Shown: positions 59,301 through 64,000 of the stretch, one piece after another
Layout of the letters: each line of letters begins with the position of its first letter
How positions within the stretch are numbered: the first letter of the stretch is position 1
Source of the DNA: Actinosynnema sp. ALI-1.44
Lineage (GTDB): Bacteria; Actinomycetota; Actinomycetes; Mycobacteriales; Pseudonocardiaceae
Reading direction: 5' to 3'
Assembly: GCF_001984155.1 (NCBI RefSeq)
Contig: NZ_MTQO01000027.1
Location: 33,692-97,691 of the forward strand
Length of the DNA: 64,000 bases
Made by a program: the position numbers and the translations under genes
Notes under the pieces: model-generated
What the model saw: only the letters and a program-made list of their open reading frames with translations
Told to the model about the DNA's origin: nothing
Databases searched by the model: none

Positions 59301-62113
59301 CCGGCGGCACAGTGGAGCGGGCGCCGTCACGGCGTACGGTCACCGCGTACGGCGATTCGGCGGCGGGGATCGACCCGGTGCTCGGGCTCGCGGTGTCCAA
59401 GACGTCGGACCCCGGTGGTCTCAACCTCACCACCCGTTCGCTGTACGAGCGGCCAGGCAACGGGTACCTGCGCAAACTGGCGGAGTCGTTGCCCGCCGGG
59501 GACATCACCAACCCCGTCAAACGCAACACCACCACCTTCTACGGCGACGCCGAGACCCGCGGCAACCCGTGTGACGCGGGCGCTCCAGCGGCGAACCAGG
59601 GCGGCATGCCCAAGATCGTCGTCGACGCGAAGCCCGACAACGGGCCACCGCTCACCACGGAGACGGTCTACGACGCCGCCGGACGCACTGTCGCCAGCCG
59701 CATCGGCGACGAGCCGTGGACGTGCAGCTGGTACGACTCGCGTGGCCGGGTGGTCAAGAAGACCCTCCCGGCGTACGGCGGCAAACCGGCGCGCACAGTC
59801 CTGACCGACTACGCCGTCGGCGGCGATCCGCTGACCTCGAAGGTGACCGACGAGAGCGGGTCGATCACCACCGTGATCGACCTGATCGGCCAGGAGGTCG
59901 GCTACACCGACGTCAACGGCGTGACGTCGAAGTCGACCTTCGACCAGGTCGGCCGGTTGGTGAAGGACACGACCACGGTCAAGGGCGTGACCAGCACGGT
60001 CGACTACAAGTGGAGCGAGGCTTCCCAGCTGACGGAAGTCAAAGTGGACGGTGTCCCGGTCGCCAAACCGGCGTACAACGCGGCGACCGAACTGGCGAGC
60101 GTGGTCTACGGCAACGGTTCCCGCCTCGACCAGGTCGCGTACAACGGGTCGGCCAAGCTCGCCTCGATGACGTGGAAGACGTCAGCGTCCACTGTGGTCG
60201 ACGCGGTGGCTCGTTCCCGTGACAACCGGGTCATCGACGACGTGGTCACCGTCGACGGGAAGGCCGCGGCGACGTACTCGTACACCTACGACACCGTGGG
60301 CCGGTTGACCGCCGCGACCGTCCCGCACCACGCCCTCACCTACCGGTACGACGCGGCCGGTGGTTGCGGGTCCAACAAGGCAGCGGGACAGAACACCAAC
60401 CGCACGGCGTCGACTGACAGTCTCAACGGCGGTCCTGCTGTCACCACGGGCTACTGCTACGACGGCGCCGACCGGCTGTTGTCGACCAGCGGCGGCACCG
60501 CCCTCGCGTTCAGCTACGACAGCCGTGGCAACACGGTGAAAGTCGGCAGCGACACGTTGGGCTACGACGCCGCGAACCGGCACATGTCCACGACCACGGC
60601 GATCGGCACGTCGATCAGCTACACGCGGGACCCGCAGGACAGGTTGACCGCCAGGACCGTGACCGGCGCCGGTGACTCGTCGAAGAACGGCAACACCCGC
60701 TACTCCTACAGTTCCAAACAGGACACCGCCGACCTGGTCCTGGACAGCACCGGCAAGCTGCTGCAACGGATCGTGCCGCTGCCCGGCGGAGTGCTGCTGA
60801 CCAAGAACTACGACAAGCCGACGACCAGCTGGGCCTATCCCAACATCCACGGCGACCTGCTGTTCACCGCGGACGGCAGCGCCACCCGGACCGGTCCGAT
60901 CCACCTGTACGACCCGTTCGGGCAGAACATCGATCCCGGCACGGGCGCGTTCACCGCGATCCCGGTCGCGGGGACCGTGGCTGGCGGGATGGACTTCGGC
61001 TGGCTCGGCCAGCACGAACGACCGGTCGAGCACCTCGGCGGCCAGCAGGCCATCGAGATGGGCGCCCGCGTCTACCTGCCGGTCCTCGGCCGGTTCCTCC
61101 AAGTCGACCCGGTGTCGGGCGGCTCGGCCAACGACTACGACTACGTCGACGCGGACCCGGTCAACGGCCTGGACCTGGCCGGGACGTTCAGCTGGAAGTC
61201 GGCGGTCAAGGTCGCCACGAAGGCGGCCGAAGTCGTGTCCTATGTGCCCGGTCCTGTCGGGACGGTCGGCGCCGGTGTGGCCGTGGCGGGGCAGCTCGCG
61301 CAGGGCAACTACAAGGCGGCCGCGGCGAACGCGGTCGGCCTGGTGCCGGGCGGGAAGCTGGTCAGCAGCGTCGCCAAGCAGGCCGCGAAGCAGGCGCCGG
61401 TGGTCGCCAAGGCCGCACAGGCGGTGGAGAAGTGCAACTCGTTCGCGCCGGACACCTTGGTGGTGATGGCGGACGGCACCGCCAAACAGATCAAGGACGT
61501 CAAGGTCGGTGACCTGGTCAAGGCGACCGATCCGGCCACCGGCGTCACCTCCGCACAGCCCGTCGCGGCGGTGATCGTCGGGTACGGCGTGAAACACCTG
61601 ATCGACATCGGGGTCGAAGGGTCGCAGGCGGGCACGATCACAGCCACCGCCGAACACCCGATGTGGGTCGACGGTCGTGGCTGGGTCGACGCAGGCGACA
61701 TCAGAGTCGGCGACCGATCCGGCGCGGGCCGTGTCACGTCGGTTCTCGACCGCGGCCTGGTCGACAACCAGACCGTCCACAACCTCAGCATCAGCAACGT
61801 CCACACGTTCCACATCCGGTCCGGTGACAAGGACTTCCTCGTCCACAACGCCGCGTGCCCGGTACACGGCGCCGCCGGGTACCCCGGCCCGGGCCGGAGT
61901 TGCACCTGCCCGGCGAACATGGGCGAGCGACGGGCGGAACTGGGCCACACGGACACGAAGCTGCGGTTCGAACAAGGCCACAACAGGGAGCAGTCCACGG
62001 CCAAGGCCGTCGACAAGGCCGTCCACGCGGACGCCGACAACCCGGGAACCTCGATCGTGATCGGCGTCGCCGTGGTCGCGGGCGGGATAGCCAAGAAGGT
62101 CCGCAAGAAATGA
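56399..62113 (+). CDS. Secreted RHS/YD-repeat protein with PA14 and HINT domains
   Basis: 1904 residues from ATG 56399, with GGAGGGGG just upstream and a signal peptide ending near SSAAPPA (~26-32). Two PA14 domains lie at ~237-400 (GDFRFGGGHTDGARIWVDGKLV) and ~813-954 (GEYGLGFTVVDGVRLWVDDVLV). YD repeats (YDAAGR, YDSRGRV, FDQVGRLV, YDTVGRLT, YDGADRLL) span ~560-1500, and the RHS core ends GRFLQVDPVSGGSANDYDYVDADPVNGLDLAG (split by short gaps). A HINT domain follows (~1678-1816; CNSFAPDTLVVMADGT, TATAEHPMW, terminal VHNAA). The last 88 residues hold CPVH and CTCP pairs and end with a hydrophobic stretch and KKVRKK. RHS-HINT proteins usually release a C-terminal effector; this tail matches no toxin I know. 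Confidence 0.88.
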   Translation: MAPRAIAFVLTPLVVASLTQVVVSPPSSAAPPAAQVPRDLPLLSVPTAEVQKPRQAAEPHQPKADFKPLLARADARRSAGDPPETTLVSPVDGAVVATETPALQVAEVGDGVLYCFKVSTGFDGRSGSVVDSGCLPEPTWTVPKHVLHDGGRYTWTAGTAVPGGTTMTPAKWVGHFTVNQRVGDPGPAPTDRLSPVTVNLFNGNAHIEAAGPSFPAVGGPAGVTFAYNSRQGAPRGVRASYFNDSRHTGTPDPIPVMTRGESQVNLDWGIAFSGNPDNFPWRDNPLPQALNSDWFVVRWEGHFKAPVSGDFRFGGGHTDGARIWVDGKLVHDNPNAAEVGDDFLQPGPKLDRDVALKAGQRVPIKVELYHHSAERPRMVLWAKSTVGSGTERTHNLEPRIVPTEWLYSADTQSLPGGWTLATQAGGYSSAEMLDGSVVLTDSAGGKHTWAKASTGGYTPPPGEDGVLAFDSTGRITVTETDVVSVFNPDGTLASVATVLDSKKPATLQHTYSGSPARLTQIKDPVSGRAHTLFYNTDNSDSCYGGVSRPPGADPVPPHMLCRIRYWDGTETRLWYQLETLARIENPGADIRDYDYQGRATARQRYDEAGDDEEQKQKAIDSIGPLTTLRSGLAYDWVARQAPSAGNGCTNTDDVAAACTVIGYDSVIEQPQEPPALRAVQVLAPSPDGRQAARAEHFYQYYLERKQATVAVAGVYDATRSRTVTYDDAGRTLNTTDFTGTVISAEWNAKDKAVAAVDSAGRRSTTVYDHADRPIDRYGPAPASCFNGVTPTPACAASMPHVRSAYDEGLAGLSTAYYDNPYLSGIPALFATGVGTADGTLSQAWRSAAPVANTGGWSGRFTGEIQFPATGEYGLGFTVVDGVRLWVDDVLVVDSWGDKASTAVSGKVKNATPGSWHRIRVDYYNRSGTTGALNFTWTPPGTGAPVTVPGSVLRPRYGLETSTITEDSSGGTVERAPSRRTVTAYGDSAAGIDPVLGLAVSKTSDPGGLNLTTRSLYERPGNGYLRKLAESLPAGDITNPVKRNTTTFYGDAETRGNPCDAGAPAANQGGMPKIVVDAKPDNGPPLTTETVYDAAGRTVASRIGDEPWTCSWYDSRGRVVKKTLPAYGGKPARTVLTDYAVGGDPLTSKVTDESGSITTVIDLIGQEVGYTDVNGVTSKSTFDQVGRLVKDTTTVKGVTSTVDYKWSEASQLTEVKVDGVPVAKPAYNAATELASVVYGNGSRLDQVAYNGSAKLASMTWKTSASTVVDAVARSRDNRVIDDVVTVDGKAAATYSYTYDTVGRLTAATVPHHALTYRYDAAGGCGSNKAAGQNTNRTASTDSLNGGPAVTTGYCYDGADRLLSTSGGTALAFSYDSRGNTVKVGSDTLGYDAANRHMSTTTAIGTSISYTRDPQDRLTARTVTGAGDSSKNGNTRYSYSSKQDTADLVLDSTGKLLQRIVPLPGGVLLTKNYDKPTTSWAYPNIHGDLLFTADGSATRTGPIHLYDPFGQNIDPGTGAFTAIPVAGTVAGGMDFGWLGQHERPVEHLGGQQAIEMGARVYLPVLGRFLQVDPVSGGSANDYDYVDADPVNGLDLAGTFSWKSAVKVATKAAEVVSYVPGPVGTVGAGVAVAGQLAQGNYKAAAANAVGLVPGGKLVSSVAKQAAKQAPVVAKAAQAVEKCNSFAPDTLVVMADGTAKQIKDVKVGDLVKATDPATGVTSAQPVAAVIVGYGVKHLIDIGVEGSQAGTITATAEHPMWVDGRGWVDAGDIRVGDRSGAGRVTSVLDRGLVDNQTVHNLSISNVHTFHIRSGDKDFLVHNAACPVHGAAGYPGPGRSCTCPANMGERRAELGHTDTKLRFEQGHNREQSTAKAVDKAVHADADNPGTSIVIGVAVVAGGIAKKVRKK

Positions 62114-62148
62114 CACTCACACCGTTTTGCAGGGAAAGGAACACCCCA

Positions 62149-63210
62149 GTGGGAAGATTATCGTGGAAGGGCGCCGTGACGGCCGCCGCGGCGCTGCTCG
62201 CGGCCGCCGGGCTCACCTCGGCCCCGGCTGCCGCCCAGGACAGCACAGCGGCACCGATGGCGTTGATCCAGCTGTCGTTCACGTCCGTCGGCAGCGGCGA
62301 ACGGCTGGACGTCAAGAAGAGCGGCAGCTTCGACAACGGGACCGTCGTGGTCGCCCCGGCTCCCGGCTCCGCCCAGTCGTGGCGGATCAACACCGCGGCG
62401 GGTGACGGCGCGTTCGCGATCGTCAACGAGACCGCCAACAAGTGCCTCGACGCCCGGCTCAACACCACGACACTGCAGGCGTGCGACGGGCGCGCGAGCG
62501 AGAAGTGGTACTTCCAGCCGGTGAACGGCTCGGCGCAGAAGGCGTTCATGCTCCGCCATGAGGCGGACGGCCTGTGCCTCGGCGTGAAGACCGACTTCAT
62601 GAACAACAAGGCCGGTGCCACCGAGGCCTGCAACGGTTCGCCCACACAGCAATGGGTTCTGCCCGAGGACGTCTACTCGGTGGCGTACCACTCGGCCGTC
62701 GACTTCGCGGCTGCCCGGTGCGCCAAGGACCGCGCGACCTGTTCGTGGTCCACCGGTGTCCAGACGCCGCCGTTCCTGATGCCCGCGACCTGCGTGTCGC
62801 CGGTGTGGTTCAACGGGACGTCGACGTCGATCCCGTGGACGTTCTCGCTCACCACCTCGACGGGGTGGAAGAACACCATCGGCTTCAGCCTGCAGGCGAA
62901 GCTGACTGTCGGCATGGAGCCGCTGCAGGCCGAGGTCTCCGCGACCGTGCACGGCGAGATCTCGATGGATCTCAAGCAGGACTTGGGCAACAGCCTCGTC
63001 GTGACCGTGCCGCCACGGCAGTACGGCTGGGTGGCGTTGTCCGAACTGGCGACCAAGGTCACCGGCAAGTGGACCTTCGACACCCAGGGCTTCCCGTGGA
63101 CGGCGGAGGACGAGATCACCGTGCCGCTGAAGTACGACCCCAACGGCGGCGCGAGCATCTACAGCGCACGGACCAGCCCGACCTTCACCTCCTGTGACGC
63201 ACAGACATAA
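62149..63210 (+). CDS. Secreted ricin-type lectin protein with aerolysin-like tail
   Basis: 353 residues from GTG 62149 (GRLSWKGAVTAAAALLAAAGL), with AAAGGA upstream; an ATG at 62110 overlaps the RHS stop. A signal peptide ends near APAAAQDS (~27-33). A beta-trefoil (~40-185) carries KCLDARLNTTTLQACDGRASEKW and LCLGVKTDFMNNKAG...QQW. The C-terminal half (~215-353) is strand-rich with alternating Thr/Ser and hydrophobic residues (FSLTTSTGWKNTIGFSLQAK, VTVPPRQYGWVALSELATKV, EITVPLKYDPNG), the look of ETX/MTX2-aerolysin beta-pore formers. Homology is an impression only. Confidence 0.6.
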   Translation: MGRLSWKGAVTAAAALLAAAGLTSAPAAAQDSTAAPMALIQLSFTSVGSGERLDVKKSGSFDNGTVVVAPAPGSAQSWRINTAAGDGAFAIVNETANKCLDARLNTTTLQACDGRASEKWYFQPVNGSAQKAFMLRHEADGLCLGVKTDFMNNKAGATEACNGSPTQQWVLPEDVYSVAYHSAVDFAAARCAKDRATCSWSTGVQTPPFLMPATCVSPVWFNGTSTSIPWTFSLTTSTGWKNTIGFSLQAKLTVGMEPLQAEVSATVHGEISMDLKQDLGNSLVVTVPPRQYGWVALSELATKVTGKWTFDTQGFPWTAEDEITVPLKYDPNGGASIYSARTSPTFTSCDAQT

Positions 63211-63221
63211 CCACACCTGAC

Positions 63222-63262
63222 GGCACGACGGCCTCGTCCAGCCTGGGCGAGGCCGTCGTGCC
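63222..63262 (+). terminator. Terminator hairpin after the lectin gene
   Basis: 15-bp perfect arms (63222-63236 and 63248-63262) with an 11-base loop lie 12 bases after the stop. Confidence 0.85.
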
Positions 63263-63289
63263 ATTGCCAGAACGGGGATTTCGATCGCG

Positions 63290-63886
63290 ATGCGGTTCTT
63301 CCGGCGACGCACCACAGGCCCGGCAGGAGCCTGCCCGAACTGCGGCTCATCGCGGTTGGTGAAGGAGAAGCACTCCTTCTCGGCGATCCACCTGCTCGAC
63401 GACGAACGCAGCGTCTCGTGCAGCCACTACCGGACCCAGGTGTTCTGCAGGAAATGCGGGTTCATGGTCAACGACGACCTGAACAACGACGCCCAGCACG
63501 CCTACGCCCAACTCGCGGAGCAAGTCGGCGCGTCGCGGGTACGTCCCGCCGACGTGGCCAAGGCTGTCGAGGAAGCCAGGAAACTGCCGACGCTCCCCGA
63601 CGCCGCGCGACAGCGGGACTACGACCTCGTGCGTGAGTTCTGGGGATGTGCGGGCATGCACGTGATCCCCGCGGACCAACTCGAAGACGCTCTGGCCAAG
63701 GTCGTGCGCGGGTATTTCGCCGAAGGGGCGTACCGGGTCACGGTGGAGACCCTGGAGCAGGGGGTGCTCATGCTGTCGTTCTCCACGGCGACCGGGTTCC
63801 GGCCGGTGCGGCTGGCCCGCGGCACGGGCGGCGACTTCGTCGTGTACGGCCAGATCCAGCTCTACCGGATCCTCGGCGTCGTCTAG
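63290..63886 (+). CDS. Zinc-ribbon protein of unknown function
   Basis: 198 residues from ATG 63290. Residues ~13-60 have two Cys pairs (CPNCGSS and FCRKCGF) with Cys-His in between (CSHYRTQ), a zinc-ribbon-like arrangement. The middle is helical (AYAQLAEQVGASRVRPADVAKAVEEARKL) and the end is a small alpha/beta domain (YRVTVETLEQGVLMLSFSTATG...VVYGQIQLYRILGVV). No signal peptide is seen, so it is cytoplasmic. No family is recognised. It follows the RHS/lectin genes after a terminator. Confidence 0.65.
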   Translation: MRFFRRRTTGPAGACPNCGSSRLVKEKHSFSAIHLLDDERSVSCSHYRTQVFCRKCGFMVNDDLNNDAQHAYAQLAEQVGASRVRPADVAKAVEEARKLPTLPDAARQRDYDLVREFWGCAGMHVIPADQLEDALAKVVRGYFAEGAYRVTVETLEQGVLMLSFSTATGFRPVRLARGTGGDFVVYGQIQLYRILGVV

Positions 63887-63896
63887 CTGCCGGTGT

Positions 63897-64000
63897 TGGC
63901 AACCAATGTGGGGTGGATTCATGCGGTCGTCGCAACATGTTCTTATGTGGACAGTAGCATGTTGAGTTTCTCTTGGGGGGTCAGCCAGTTCAGGGTTTTG
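63897..64000 (-). mobile_element. IS30-family element, right-end part (runs off the window)
   Basis: The last 100 bases look like an IS30-type end. The transposase C-terminus lies on the minus strand, and the sequence between its stop and about 63897 (GGGTGGATTCATGCGGTCGT and following) resembles IS30 terminal inverted repeats. The rest lies beyond base 64000. Confidence 0.6.
63943..64000 (-). CDS. IS30-family transposase C-terminus (partial)
   Basis: Only 18 residues and the stop are present: KTLNWLTPQEKLNMLLST. This is the usual end of IS30 transposases (RPRKTLxWxTPxE...). The start and DDE catalytic part lie outside the window, so its integrity is unknown. Confidence 0.65.
   Translation of the reverse strand, partial: KTLNWLTPQEKLNMLLST

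Noticed and set aside
60182..62116. 644-codon open frame on the minus strand
   Set aside because: It is antisense to the RHS/HINT gene; a high-GC artefact.
1..64000. rRNA, tRNA, CRISPR arrays, replication origin
   Set aside because: Looked for repeats with regular spacers, tRNA-like cloverleafs and rRNA signatures; none were seen by eye.

Overview
The window is very GC-rich, uses many GTG/TTG starts, and carries an AfsR/SARP regulator, an ECF41-type sigma factor, mycothiol-dependent maleylpyruvate isomerase, and many secreted ricin/PA14/CBM enzymes. This fits a filamentous actinomycete chromosome, most likely Pseudonocardiaceae (family inferred from gene style, not proven). No rRNA, tRNA or CRISPR array was seen. 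It looks like an accessory arm region rich in secreted hydrolases, small regulator-plus-enzyme modules, decayed genes and mobile DNA.

Layout. 1-7 kb: tail of a secreted S1-type peptidase with a chitin-binding module, a DUF1989 protein, a secreted beta-helix protein, a frameshifted SRPBCC gene, a membrane protein and a Tat-exported FAD dehydrogenase split by a frameshift. 6.6-16.3 kb: kinase-like and methyltransferase genes, an AraC regulator back to back with a 3-kb SARP-NB-ARC-TPR regulator, a lipoprotein, an MBL hydrolase/HxlR/AhpD-like cluster and a LysR-controlled PLP dehydratase. 16.3-23.6 kb: secreted SdrD-B-like protein, metalloprotease-ricin protein, NUDIX and SDR gene remnants, and a PA14/beta-propeller/CBM/DUF1080 secreted protein. 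23.6-28.6 kb: two NmrA-type oxidoreductase loci, each under a divergent regulator (AraC, TetR) with clear inverted repeats, plus a phosphoribosyltransferase-like gene. 28.7-32.7 kb: GH2 exo-beta-D-glucosaminidase and an S41 peptidase.

32.7-39.5 kb holds a gentisate catabolic block: gentisate 1,2-dioxygenase, fumarylpyruvate hydrolase and mycothiol-dependent maleylpyruvate isomerase overlap by ATGA. They are followed on the same strand by an AraC regulator and an epoxide hydrolase, and preceded by an IclR regulator and a divergent aromatic-acid MFS importer. The same TTCTRC-N3-GCAGAA palindrome lies before the catabolic operon and at the iclR/MFS promoter, so IclR probably controls uptake and breakdown together. 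39.4-45 kb: a 1280-residue HTH-STAND NTPase-WD40 protein, then an ECF41 sigma factor facing its AhpD-like target; both promoters match TGTCACA-N16-CGTC exactly.

45-50 kb: a short element with terminal inverted repeats, a LysR/MBL pair, a PQQ-type propeller protein and a lone TnpB gene. 50-56 kb: a PD40-propeller amidohydrolase, a small membrane protein facing a TetR regulator, and a PQQ-type sugar dehydrogenase. 56.4-63.9 kb: a secreted RHS/YD protein with two PA14 domains and a HINT domain that would release an 88-residue unknown tail, a ricin-lectin protein with a beta-rich tail resembling aerolysin-type pore formers, and a zinc-ribbon protein. The window ends inside an IS30-family element.

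Five loci contain one-base frameshifts, four of them in or beside runs of G or C, so either local gene decay or homopolymer errors in the assembly should be considered.
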